From Haliclystus octoradiatus (Eukaryota; Cnidaria; Staurozoa; Stauromedusae; Haliclystidae): a DNA stretch of 64,000 nt. Positions 1-13,000 of this stretch are shown one piece after another. The notes under the pieces were generated by a model that was not told where the DNA came from, did no database searches, and saw nothing but the letters and a program-made list of their open reading frames with translations. The stretch covers positions 5,217,001 to 5,281,000 of the forward strand of contig OU744446.1 in assembly GCA_916610825.1 (NCBI GenBank), in the 5' to 3' direction. A program made the position numbers and the translations under genes. The first letter of the stretch is position 1. Each line of letters starts with the position of its first letter.

Positions 1-107
1 TTTGCGTTTCCTTTACAATAACAACAAAAACATTTAAAACAAAATCTGAAACTCTTCAAATAACCTAAAATTAAACATATATATTTTATGGTGATAAGCA
101 AATTTAC

Positions 108-3100
108 CTGAAAAAGAATTTCAAGTTCAGAAATGATCTCTTTTTGTACGTCATGAGTTACATCTAGTGGTATAACCTTGAAATAGATAGTATTATAAAT
201 CATTAAAGTCGTACCTGTTATAACAGTAACCTCTTTACATTCAGCCACCTGTCTATAGTGACAACTATTGCTATATTTAAAATAAATAATTTCTACTAAA
301 TTAACCCTGTATATAAAGGTCACATGTATATAGCAGTTACTTTATCTTCCTCTCATAGCTGGCTGTTATATACTGGTTTTACTATATCATTCACAATTAA
401 AACTTGGATTCATTAATTTTGATCAATTCATCATTGATTAATGAATTCATTAAGTTTATGGACATCTGACATAATTCAAATTTTGATTGACATGTAATTC
501 ATCAAATGAAGTTTAATCGTTTTTGCAGGGAAATATAAAACAATTGAGCCGGAGATTGAGTAAATTTCACTACTGATACCAAAGCCATGAAAAATGTGAC
601 ATTTCATGGCATTTTCACATGTTAATATCGTAAATATGGGTTTTTGACTTAAAAGACTTTTGACTTAAATGACTTAAAAGATCAATGGTTTTCACTATTT
701 TCACATTTTCATGGTATTTTCACAACACTTTCATGCCATTTTCATGGTTTTGGTGTTGGCAGTTGGACTATTATTAAATGTAAAAACATTTTTCTACAAG
801 TGAAATTAAATTGAAGGTAAAGTACCTTTACAGCTAATAGGCGTTTGCTTGGTGTGTGAAAAGCCCTGAAAAGAAAACATCAATAGGTTTTATTTTATCC
901 ATTGCAAAACAGTTTTCTGCATTGATTTATTATAAATTTAGACGTCCTCTTTAAATTTTCTCAAAACTAAGTCATATATATATAAATACAGTAATTTAAG
1001 ACATATTTTACGAGGTCAGATGACAAAACACAACACTATAAAATTAGATCTCAATTCATCATCGATTTAATCTGAACATTAATCAATATCTTTGCAATTG
1101 TGGAAGGATCTAAGCAGAATAAAACTTTTCTTCTAGTAGGTCAATATCTTCTGCCTTATCACTTTCATAGCCGAATCATGGGAGAGTATTCCTTAACTAG
1201 CTAATTAGAGTGATTGCAACAAATATGATGGGACACATCTTTTAATACAATCAAACCTGCTACAACGAACATATTTATATAACAACCAACCAGATCTGAT
1301 CGTCATTACTGGTCTGCAAATCAGAGTCTGATTCAATCAGATTTTTGTCGGATTCGGATTGGATTTTTTTATCATCGGATCGGATCGGTTTTCTTTTAAT
1401 CAATTTCAGATCGGAGTTTGATTTCCTTGAAAATATAACTTTTGCGTTAATTTACTGCTATGTGATCATTCACTATGCAAATATATTAAGAATTTACAGT
1501 TTCCAGATTCAAAACTTTCTGTATATATTCCTGGAAAATATTTTCCATATAGAATAATCAGATTCGGATTTGGTCAAATCCAAATTTTTCGTATTTCTTT
1601 TTCACTTGGTTTGCAGAATTTTTCAAACATTTGGGTTACAAGCACCTAATCAAACATTATTCTATTGAACCAACCCTGTATATAAATGCCACCTGCAGAC
1701 CTGTGGCTGTGTTACATATATCTTAGATAGTACTAAAACACTGTAATATTTCAAATATCATATCCAAGTTGTAAAATAAATTAAATCTAAGTTGACCTTA
1801 GAAGGATTACCTATAAACCGTTCCACTGTTGCCATGACCAAGATGGTTTAAGAACGATATATCATCTGTGCAGATCTACAAAAAAGAAATAATAATTTAA
1901 ATCTAACAAATTATTCAAGATAAATGCTGCTTTTGACAATCTTTCCCGTAACAAAATAATGGTTATAATAGCAAAAGTATTACATTTCCGCTGCCAAGTA
2001 TCATATGCAAGTCTTTTGGTTGTTTCCTGCAAACGTCAAAATTAAATTATAATTTAAAAATAATGATGAAAATCTAAACCTCTGAATAAAAGAATGCATG
2101 CATACCTGTCAGTTGGTTGAGAGCAACCATTCATCTTTGGTGGACTTTCTGGATTATTTAATGCTGTATTGACCTAAATTTGGAAATACAGATCTCATTT
2201 CTAAATGTGCCACTGCGAAAAACAGCGTAAGAGTTCATGAACAGTTCATGAACGTTAGATATCTCCAAATTTTCATGAACTGTTCATGAAAGATAGATTG
2301 CTTCGAATTTCCATGAACTGTTCATGAACGCTAGATGGCTCCAAATTTTGATGAACTGTTCATAAACGTTAGATGGTTCCAAATTTTTATGAACTTTTCA
2401 TGAACGTTAGATGGCTCCAAATTTTGATGAACTGTTCATGAACGTTAGGAGGCTCCAAACTTTCATGAACTGTTCATGCACTGCACATGAACTCATGAAG
2501 TTTTTTTCACAGGGGTAGAAGATAAAGCTTGTCTGGGTTCAAGGGAGGTTCAATTTAGTATACCGGTAAATGTTATATCACATCTTTATTTTGGAAAAAT
2601 AGTTTTTCAGTAGAAAGGCCTAATATAACAATAAATAATAATATAATAATAAATTCTTACTTAGTAAATTGTTAACAAATGCATTCGATTCTTACCGTTA
2701 GCCCACACATATTTCTCCCCACAGGTGATCTACAAACTAAATATAACATTTGATTAAATTCATGATATACTCACACACCAAGGCAAATACATGAAGATGT
2801 GTGTTGTGTTTGATTTTATTTTACTTCGTTGATAAAATGAGCAATGCCTGCTCGTTTACATTATTACGAAGGAGATAATATTAATACATTCAAGATAAAT
2901 TTTAAAAATAATAATAGTGGCAGTAAGTGAAGTATATACTTGATTAATTAATCTACATAAGCTTGTTACAAAATTATGTGGTAGGTTATAATCATTGGGT
3001 TAAATTTGAAAATGAAATGTTTTTACTCCTTTTAAATCTATTAGTGTAGTTCATAGATTATTCTGCCAATTAATTCAATAACTAATATGGATCAGTGTTG

Positions 3101-6100
3101 AAGTATCCAAACAATTTTAAGGAAATAAAATGTTCTTCAGCAGCAGATTTAAATTTCTGTATAGATAATGATTTAATTTCTTCAGTAAGCATAGTCCATA
3201 GTCTTATTGACATAACTACAAAACTGAAACTCATCTTCTTGCAATTTACGGTTGGTGTCTTCAATCGGTGTTCCCCTCTTAGACAGTATTTTGATGATGG
3301 TGATTTAAAAAGTTGTCTAATTAATAAAGGTCGTGATGTTGTGAGGGTGCCGTGCAAGATAGTCACTAATTTTACAGATCTTCTAATTGCTAGATCAGAG
3401 ATGTTCTTGATGTATGAATCATTTACTCTGAGGTGACGTAGTGCCTTTCTTTGAAAGCTGTCCAACTTTGAAAGTTCAGAAACAGGCAGGCATGTCAGAA
3501 GTGGACTTCCATACTCTATGTGTGGACGAATGTATGTTTTATATAAGTTTACTGATATACTGCTGGTTAGAGAATGGCGTAGTTGTCGAAGTTGATGGAG
3601 TGCAAAGTTGCCTTTCTTTAAACAGTTTTTTAATTGAATTTTCATGTTTAGCTTTTCGTCAATAATCACACCAAGCAGTTTGATTGTATTTGAGAAAGGT
3701 ATCTCTGATAATCCAACTTTGATTTTTGGTATAGGTAGCAACACTTTTGAATTTACGATGTTGATAGTTTGGGTTTTTCCAGTGTTTAATATCATATAAT
3801 TGTCTAAGAACCAATCGTGTACCTTATGTATGTCAGTATTGATGATCGATATTGCTTGCGTCGTGCACTTATGGTGGACGTAGAGTGTTGTATCGTCGGC
3901 ATAGCGAATTAAGGATGATGAAAGTTTCAGCATAGAGAGGTCATTAACATATACATTAAATAGCAGAGGTCCTAAAATTGAACCTTGTGGTACTCCACGT
4001 GGTGTTTCATATGGTGTTGACACACCATATGAACGGATTGAGTGCGGCCAGTTAGATAGCTTTCTATTAGAGCACAGCTGTTTAAATCCAGGCCATAACC
4101 CTTCAATTTTTCTAGAAGCAGACCATGATGTATCATATCAAAGGCTAGAGATAGGTCCAATGTTGCTATTGTTGTACTCTGTGTACTGTTCAAGGCGTTT
4201 GTGCAATCTTGCGTTAGCTTTAAGAGTGCCAGTTCTGTGTTGTGTCTCGGAATAAAACCATACATGTCTTGTGAAAATTTCAAAAGAAAGTGAGATTGCA
4301 GCTGCTTCGTTAGTATTTTCTCCAGAATTTTTGATATATGAGTTAAAATTGCAATAGGTCTATAATTCTCATGCTTTGTACGGTCACCTTTCTTGAATAC
4401 AGGTGTAGTGATACCATGTTTCCAAGCAGAAGGAAATTCGCCAATTGAAATTAGATGGTTAAACAAAGTTGCTATTGCTGGGGTAAGCCCTGATGAAATT
4501 GATTTTAAAAATACCACTGATATTGAGTCTGCTCCTGTTGCTTTGTTGTTTTTCATATTGGATATTATTTTATATATTTCAAAGTCAGATGTTGGTGAAA
4601 AACTAAATGTTCCATATTGTTGATTTTTAATTGTAGTTATACTACTATGCTGTTGTAGCTGCGAATCAGTGAATGGTAGAGGGAAAGGTATACACGATGA
4701 AAAATGATCACGTAGTAGGTTTGCTTTGGATTCAGCTGAAGTATGTAGCTTGTTGTTGTGAAAAATTGTAGGTATCGAAGTAGATTTATCTTTTCCAATT
4801 CCAGTGATGGTTTGTAGACTGCGATGGAACTTGGCAGGGTCGCTATGTGATGATGCAATAAGGAAGCGTTGGGCGGATTTTCTTTTAAGGCTGGTAACTA
4901 GATTTCTCTGAGCTTTGAATTTGGCTAGTATGGCAGGAGTGCGAGGTAATTTCGAAAGTTTGTCTCTATGGCGAATCGCTTCTTCAATCTCACTGTTTAT
5001 CCATATTGGTCTTCTAGCTTTAATTAATCGTGTTTTCAGAGGGGCGTATTCATTTATTAGCGTACTCACTTTGTCAAACCAAATTTTACAGACTTCGTCA
5101 GCATTTCGTGGGTTTCCATCCAAGTCCAAGTAAACATTTTCCAATTGCAGTGAGGCAAGTTCATAATTCAGTGCTTCAAAATCAGTCTTCTTTGTCTTTC
5201 TGAATGTGATTTTCTTTGCTGATAGGCGTTTATTCTTCATCTGAGCCATGCACATACTGTGGTCAGACGCACCTGTAGAAATTACTTTTGACGAGTAGAA
5301 ATAACATGATCATGAAGATGTAAGATAATCTATTTTCATGTTACTTGTAGGTCTACTGTTGCTGTAACACAAACTTACCTCTTGGATAAATTATAAGGGG
5401 CGAATCACTAAGCTTCTGCTTACATCGTTCCATTCGTCGGAGGGTATACTGTAAAATCAATTAAAGTAAGTTCATTTTCAAACACTTGTTAGAAAATAGC
5501 TTGTTCATTATCAGCTCAAATTAAGTGGGTGAAGGGAATCAGAGTCATAGGGATCGGAACAAACCCCAATGGTAAAATTGAAGGAATTGTGAAGAAACTT
5601 GGGTAGGTGGCTGCTACCCCTGCGAAAAACAGTTCAGGAGTTCAGGAACATTTCATGAAAATTTGGGGCCATTTAACGCTCATGAACTGTTTATGAACTG
5701 TTATGAACTCCTGAACTGTTTTTGGAGAGGTAGAGACATTTATATACGGGTTGATTCAATGGTACAGTAAAACGTGTCTATAAAGGTCACCTTATAGAGC
5801 AGCCACACATCCAGGGTCCAACAAAAGGTTCAGCCTACTGAAATCCTAGAGGCATTTTAACATTTTCTTCTGGATTTTTTTGTTGATGTTTGACCAATAA
5901 ATCATTAAATATACCAATTTTCATCTGAGTTTGCTCTAAGCTCTTGGAACAGGGCCGTTTTATCCATTAGGCACTAGAGGCACGTGCCTTGGGCCCACCG
6001 TTTTGAATAGGCCTTTTTTCAAAACTTTTGTACAATTTTCAACTTTTCAAAAGAAATTCACAAGTAGGCTACTAATTTTATATAAAATATTAGATTGTTA

Positions 6101-9100
6101 AAATATTAATATTAAATAGGAAGTTCAACCAAGCTTAGAGAGCTTCTAGGAACTTCCATTTCTATTGAATTTAACCTCTATACAAAAGTCACCTAGATTA
6201 AGTTGTCAATATTTTATAATCTTATAGCTAGCTGTGATAGGCAGTTTCACTGTAGATGATAGTTTTTGAGGTTGACAAAATGCCCACTATAGACAGGTGA
6301 CCACTGTACAGAGGTGACTGTCACAATATATTTCATCATCTCATCAATTATTATGTTTTTGGAATCAAATATATACAGTCAAGATATTATAATAGAACCA
6401 AGATAGTCTAACTCAGATTTGTGTTTTAAAGTGTTTTAAACAGACCATAATATTATCTTACCTTTGGGAAAATCAACCAAATAAAACGTATTCAATATCC
6501 TCGAGTATTGAACAATTCAAATTTAAAAACAACATCTTTATACGACATCAATAACATCATCAAACTTCTATCTTTGTTGACCCAATATCGATCATTTCCA
6601 AACAGCTAATAATTTACTCTTGTAACAGATAATATTATGGTCTGTTTAAAACTCTTTAAAACACAAATCTGAGTTAGACTATCTTGGTTCTATTATAAAA
6701 TCTTGGTAAAGTCCAGGGAGGGAACCAGAGGAGGGCTAAGGGGTTACAACAACCCCTTGTAGTACATACCCAGCCCCCTGGTTGGGTAAGATTATTGGTA
6801 CTTATTAAAGCATTGTAAATACCATCTATAAATAGTTCCCCTGGCAAGGGGGATGGCCTCATTGTCGGGGAAATTCTGGTGCCCCTGGTACAGTGAGATA
6901 CAAGAACTTGATAGCATGCATAAATTTATCATAAATTACTGAAATTATTACCCATTGCAGTAAAGCATTTAATTCATCGTCACTTCTCACAGTTATTCGA
7001 TCAGAATCTTCATCTTCATCTGGTAAAAATAAAAACAACAGTTGTTTTATTGTTATTTATTTAGTGAATAGAAATATTACTTATGACATCAAAACCATGA
7101 AACAGGGTACTGTGCATATGGATATTGGCTTACAAACTTTTCATGACTTAAAAATGTGTGGTTTTTATTTTTTATATTTTCCCATTGTTTTCACAACACT
7201 TTCATGGCATCTTCATGGTTTTGGTGCTGGTAGAATCTATAATACCAAACAGCCTCATTTTCATAAACTCTGCACGATAAATATCGTGATAAGTTTTGTG
7301 AAAAGTCGTAAATGAGGTCAACAAAGAAAGAACATTTTGAGGATGTTATTCATATTGGTAGAAGAAGCTGTTTTTAGATTTGATCTATTCAATGCTTTAA
7401 ATCGCAAATTAGCCTACAGTTTAGTTGCATCATTAACACTATTAAGTACTGTAGCTTATGAATGTTAAATGACTCAATTTTCATGGATATTTTCATGAAA
7501 ATTTGGACATCTAATGTTCATGAACTGTTCATGAACTCCTGTTGAGCGTTTTTGCAAACGGTTAGTTCTCATTACATTATCTTATATTCATAGGTATTTG
7601 GCTAAATCTGTATTGTTGATAATTTTATCCAAATTTCCATATGACTGAACAGTCTTGTGTTAGCTATTCTCTCTGGTAGAACATTTCGCACTAAGAAATC
7701 AATTGAAGTGGCCTACTGATACTTCCCTAAATCATTTTTGAGAATTTGTAATGGTCACAATTTTAGATCATATATTGACAACTCAAATCGTCTTTTTTTA
7801 TCAAATTGACATTACCCATTGATAGCCATATCCATTAAATTATGTGCAATTTTGTATATTAAGCTTTAAAATTTGCTTTACTTAATTCAAGTTATTCAAG
7901 ATCTAGCTCAAGCAATCATAATCACATCATATTTCACGGCCAGATTAAGGCGTCTTGACAGCAGCATGGTTGAATGTTTTAGTGATCAATATATTCATAT
8001 TACAGCAAAAAATGTTTATAACGTCACTTTTTATAACATTGTTTATAACGTTCTGATGAAATGTTCCTGATGAAATTTGGTATCTTTCTTCTTATAGCCT
8101 ACATAATTAGCTATAACGGTATATCGCCTTTAACATACATTTTAAAAGCTCCCTATTGATGCCGTTATAGACAGTTTCTACTCTAATTGTCAACTTCTGT
8201 CAAAAAAGTAATTATCTAGTATTGGAATAAACTTACATTCAAAAGCAGTTGGAGAAGCATCTTGATCAACTCTTCCTAGAACATCCTTTAGCGTGAAACA
8301 AGTTGGTTAGTAAAATATTTTTGTCATGAATCCTGCATGTAGTGAAAATTATTATCTCTACTAGGCTAGTTAGCTACTACTTTCTAAGAATGGCTTTGCT
8401 CATGGTAATCACAAAAACGTGTGAAAAAATTCTCAACATCCTGTATTATTTGGAAGCTCTTTTCTGTGGTTTGAACATCCAAGGCTTTGTTTAGTTTTGC
8501 AACTTGAATTAATAAGTTTTGAGTAATGGAACCGAATAATATTAAATATTTAGAAAAATGCTTCCTTGTGTAGATAGATCACCATATTTGGTAAGAATCT
8601 GGGGTTGATGTTGAGAAAGAAATGTCTAGCCCCTTTTTCTCGGCCATTGCCTAGATACAGTTCCGTTTTGAAAATAAACAGATCTGAATAAACATTGATT
8701 TTCTTTCGAATTATAATCGAAATCCACAAAATAATAATAAGGAAACTAATCAGAGCATCTGCACGTCTCAATTGAGGAGGAGAAAACTTCTAAATAGTAT
8801 TAATTAAAAAAGGTTATATATATATGCTCTTCAGATTAGATATAAGCCACTGTACTGTAATTGTAGGACCATGGTAGGACCTAGGCTAACAATTATCTCA
8901 AGGTTAAAAAACCATCACTGTACGATAACTTACAACTATTTGATGGCAAATTGTGATGAAAATCACTTTGAAACAATAAATTTATTTCACGAAAAGCGTA
9001 TAGTTGTCAATCAAAAGTCTTGTGAGATATTTTCTTACATGTCATTGTGTAATTCACAGGAAGTTTTTACACAACTTTTGAGGACGGCTCGCTGTATAAC

Positions 9101-9778
9101 TAGACATTTTCAAAAGCGAGCACCTTTAAATGAAAGCACGCTGGAAAGGACGACGCGCTCAAAAGCGCGCTGTATAATTCAGGCCTGACACCCCCAACGC
9201 AGTGAGCTATTTACAAAATAATATTTTATAAAGTTTGTTAGTTTGCGAATAGGTATATTATCCAATTTGCAGAGATGGCTCTTTTGACGAGATCTCAAGC
9301 CTCAGGGGGCACCCAAGGAATATTTTCCATGGGCGTGGGTGCTTTAACAGATTTTTGCCTTCTACCAGGCGGAAAAACAGATGTCTAAATTTCTAAAAAG
9401 CAGATTTAACAAAATTTGTCTAATCTAAGAATAAATGGGTTAAAAGGATCTTTGGGAATTTTTTTGCTGGGGGCTAAATAAATATATTTTCTAAATATTA
9501 TTAGTTACTATGTACATGACATATCATGGAGTCCAATAAAATTAACCAATTACTTGAATTTATATATTTATTAAATACATTTTATTTCAAAATAATTATT
9601 AAAACAATATAGGCCTATCTATGATATTTACCATAACATCATGGAAACAAATTAAGGAATCTACTCTCCAATCAGAAACCCTTCCACCAAGCGATATGAT
9701 TCGTATGACAAATGGAGTAGGAGGATTACAAACTTGTTTTTGTGAGGAATTAGAATCATCTTCCGTTTCATTCTTCAT
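108..9778 (-). CDS. MAP2K5: MAP2K5 (MEK5) dual-specificity kinase, N-terminal part
   Basis: MAP kinase kinase 5, which phosphorylates ERK5 in the MEKK2/3-MEK5-ERK5 cytoplasmic cascade. Ten coding exons on the minus strand, all with matching phase and GT-AG borders: 9778-9632, 8285-8237, 7019-6952, 5448-5379, 2736-2696, 2173-2106, 2026-1984, 1875-1811, 865-826 and 176-108. They give 220 codons; the remaining kinase exons lie beyond the left edge. Residues 23-105 form a PB1 domain opening with FVIRI and carrying the acidic EDEDSDRITVRSDDE cluster (about 67-81). The linker PRVCRSPVGRN matches vertebrate MEK5. The kinase domain starts with the glycine loop LGHGNSGTVY (174-183), then AVK with the ATP lysine at 197 and the helix-C SELEIL with Glu214. 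The start is the ATG at 9778, just before the PB1 strand. Introns carry a LINE and many MITEs. The 5' end is divergent from the M6PR-like gene. The MEK5 identity is very secure because PB1 plus a MEK kinase domain is unique to this family. Confidence 0.93.
213..386 (+). repeat. MITE family B
   Basis: Palindromic element with ends CCTGTTATAACRGTNACCTC and GGCTGTTATATACTGG, and the internal ACCCTGTATATAAAGGTCAC. Diverged copy in a MAP2K5 intron. Confidence 0.75.
572..762. repeat. MITE family C
   Basis: Palindrome with ends ACTGATACCAAAGCCATGAA and TTTTCATGGTTTTGGTGTTG, and inside CACAACACTTTCATG. Confidence 0.82.
2210..2516. repeat. Foldback family A (TTCATGAA element)
   Basis: Flanked by inverted ends CACTGCGAAAAACAG and TTTTTTTCACAGGGG. 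The interior is a series of about 40-bp units with GAACTGTTCATGAACGTTAG and GGCTCCAAATTTT, about six times. In a MAP2K5 intron, it ends 180 bp before an exon on the plus strand. Confidence 0.85.
3082..5350 (-). mobile_element. Non-LTR retrotransposon (LINE) remnant with reverse transcriptase
   Basis: A 5'-truncated LINE lying inside a MAP2K5 intron in the same orientation as the gene. The minus strand shows the last part of an AP endonuclease (RPTSNMKIDYLTS and GASDHSM, about 5360-5255), a connecting region, then reverse transcriptase: TPVFKKGD, NYRPIAIL, LDLSLAFD, GVPQGSILGPLLFN and the catalytic YADDTTLY. It ends at a stop at 3082. The frame breaks near 4020: one frame runs 5255-3972 and the other 4023-3082, joined only by a frameshift, and a stop also lies in the endonuclease remnant. 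The copy is therefore dead. The motif set resembles the CR1/L2/Jockey group, but the clade is not settled by eye. Confidence 0.9.
5616..5731. repeat. Foldback family A
   Basis: Ends CCCCTGCGAAAAACAGTTCA and TGAACTGTTTTTGGAGAGG around a short TCATGAA interior. Confidence 0.8.
6165..6330. repeat. MITE family B, rearranged copy
   Basis: Two half-copies side by side, with CACTATAGACAGGTGACCAC and the TAGCTAGCTGTGATA part; a further fragment lies at 5745-5815. Confidence 0.6.
6380..6705. repeat. Family D inverted-repeat element, internally deleted
   Basis: Ends CAAGATATTATAATAGAACC and GGTTCTATTATAAAATCTTG with about 90-bp matching arms. It is a 326-bp relative of the palindrome at 37273-38106; a further fragment lies at about 7318-7405. 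Confidence 0.85.
7084..7231. repeat. MITE family C
   Basis: Ends GACATCAAAACCATGAAAC and CTTCATGGTTTTGGTGCTGG. Confidence 0.8.
7468..7558. repeat. Foldback family A, partial
   Basis: Right half with GTTCATGAACTGTTCATGAA and GCGTTTTTGCAAAC. Confidence 0.65.
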
Positions 9779-10077
9779 CCTGTAATTGCTCTTGGTTTCA
9801 TATTTCAGAGGTCAAAACACCAAAAAAAAGATATGTGACATACTATGATGATATAATTTTGTAGACAATATTTCAAACATGTGACAAATACATGAAATAG
9901 AATGAATATTAGAGTTAAATATTCCAGACAAAAATATTTCTTATAGAATGTTTTGGCTAATAAAATGCTCCATTTTCATCGAACCTCGTATTATCATTAC
10001 CCGCTGTCAGTAAGAATCGCTGTCGCACGCCTTATTACAGCTCAAAGTTTCTGTGATTTTGTTCAAACTTTGCAACT
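9779..10077. promoter_or_regulatory. Divergent start region of MAP2K5 and the M6PR-like gene
   Basis: About 300 bp separate the two opposed start codons (ATG at 9778 minus, ATG at 10078 plus). It must contain both 5' UTRs and probably a shared bidirectional promoter. No clear TATA box is seen. Confidence 0.6.
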
Positions 10078-13000
10078 ATGGATTATAAAATATCATATTT
10101 ATATTCATTGATTGGGTTTATTTTCAATTCAATCACGTTAGGATCAAGTTCAAGATGCGGTCCACTTGGTTTTCATGCTGAATCTTTATTGAAGTATGTA
10201 TTGGATTATCTTGAACTGGCGTGAAGTTATTATGATTTATCGTTTTTGCCGCCTACTTTAGTTAGTTGGACCTAATCAAGCTTATTTCAGCAAAAATTAT
10301 GAAATATGCTAGTAATAAGTCTATTACCCTTAAATTGCCGGTATCGAATTTTATAATATTCAAAATTTTTAAATTTCTCTAAATAATGATGATTTCTAAA
10401 AATACACAACATATCTGATAATCTGATCTCTCTCTGTATTTCGTTCTTACATATATATTTTTGTATTATATTCGCCACTTTGACCACAGTTAATGATTTG
10501 ACTGACACGATAATGGTATCATACTCAAGCAACCGTTGAAATGAACACACTTAAATGCCTACGTGTAGCCTATATTTAACTAAACAGCACAGATTTTTAG
10601 CACACATTTTTACAGAGTTCACTTTCAGAGTAGAATCATATCAGCTAGCCTCCAATTTTTCTGCTGCAGAAGCTACTTTTCAAATCGCAACTGTCAATCT
10701 CCCAGACTGCAGACTCTGGTGTATGCAGCTAACATTTCAGCTACTGAACAAGTGTTTGAATCTTTGATCGTTTATCTGCAACCTGAATCTGAAGCCCTAT
10801 TAAACCATGATAACAATAGATCATCATTCTCGAACGGTTTCTTCGTGAAATTTGATCGCATTGCTATGGGAGCACATCTGCTATTGTTCTCAAACAATAA
10901 AAATCGAATGATGTTAATCAATCAGAACCAATCAGAACGATGTTGTTTACAATTTATATTGCGTACGTTTTTTCGCTGCTTTTTATCAATTTTTAAAGCT
11001 TTTTAAACATCAATACAATTAGAGTATCACAAATGCCCTAGTCCCACTCTTCATTCGTACCAGAGGGGGACTTGAATTAATTTCACTAATTATTTTACCC
11101 AGTTACATAATAATGAGAGCTTTTCTCATCAACAATGATTTTAAGAGATTTTATGAATTATATAGAGGAACGGCACATTACTATAATGTGACTGTCTATA
11201 CTTCTACTACTATGACACGTTATATTTTAATAGGGTTGACTCATAAAAAATTGAAAATCTACATATTCAACCATAACTTCTCCATAACAACAACACAAAT
11301 TTTGAATATTTCGTTCTTACAAACAAATGCTAGATATTTGTGGTGAGCTATACAAATTTTTACGGTATGATGTCACTTGACTTTTATTCTCTGTTTTTCA
11401 AGATTTGAAATTCTCATTTTTTCAATTGCCTATTTCTCAAAAAATAATTATCCGTTTATAGATAAAAATTTTGTTTTCAATTTTTGTAATGAGTTGACCC
11501 TATTCTGTCATTTGTTAACAACTTTGTTGGAACTTGAATTTGAAAGGGTTTAATTAAAAAAATTTTGTTCAATTATTATTTTATAGGCCTGGTATTTGGT
11601 ATTTTGATTTGCCAAAAGCATCATGTCCACCAAAACTGAAACTAGATTCAGATAATGGAACTTCTACTAAATCATATTGTCGTATTTATATGAGCCTATG
11701 CCAAACTATGTTATATCACTGTAGTGGAACAGTTTGTGGGGAATTCTTAATTGGTGATCATATTAATGTGATGTTAGGCAAGAAAGCAACGCCCTTTGAT
11801 GAAGGTAAGTCACCACTTTTGTCCAGATCCAACTTTTGAAGCTTGAATATCGCCATTTTCGTACCATTGAAAACTAGATTTTGAACAAAAAGTTTTTTGA
11901 ATTCATGATTTTATTTTGCGCGTTTTGTTCAAATTTCGCTATCCTGGCTTTGACGGAACGAAAATGGCGCCTGTAAAAGTGTGGTCTTAAGGGAACACAA
12001 TTCTATTGTAGGACTGTAATAAATACTATAATAAACCGAAGATTGACTCAAAGCAACGAGTCCATAAGAAGATCAACAAATGAGGCTTAGATAATAATGA
12101 TCTTATTTCAATGGCTTTCGCCCAACAATGCCTATCGATAACACGTGAGGCTATAACATATATTGCAATCACTAATTGGGCACCATGCCTCTATATTGTT
12201 AACAATAAGAATTGTTCCCAATCCTCTATCCCCATAGAATCATGTGACTGGCAACTGGTTGTGAGAGTGCTTCACAACTCTTGTAAATAGTAGGCTCTGC
12301 CTTTGTACTTTTGTGATTATAGAGCTTTACCTAGCTCATTGTAAGCCTAGTTCTTTTTAGGTGTACATTTTGCAGCACACATCTTATTTCTATGCTGGGT
12401 ATGACAACGTTTTGAATTCTTCTCAGAAACCTTCTGAACACTTTTTACCTGTCCTTGATATATTGTCATTTCTCTAATAGCGTCGACTCATGGAAAATTA
12501 AGACTCAAAAGTTTTACCATAAATTGTTGTACTGAGTGCCTTGATTACTTTGCCATCCGTTTATCAAAAAAAACTTGGCAATGTCATCAAGACGCGTAGT
12601 ACAACAGGTTACCGGTAAGGTAAAATTTCAAGTCTTCAGTTTTTATGAGTCGACCCTATTGAGAAGAAAAAGGTATCAGTTAGAAACCTAGTTGCTAGGT
12701 TCCTGTGTTTTTCATCACCCCTATAGATTAAGACAACTTGTCCATAGTTGTCAATAGATGTACACAGTCTATACTGTCATACTGGTTCTACCTCTACAGC
12801 AACCACCTGTTTATGATGGTTACTATTTTAATATCTATAAAATAGTATTTTCTATTGAATCAACCCTTTATATAAAGATCACCTTCATATAGCTCCCAAT
12901 TCATCTACCTTTCATAGCTGGCTGTTATTTATATATATATAGCAGCAGACAAGTACATGTTTCTGGCTATTAGCCTTCATCAGTACTGCTTAGTGAGCTA

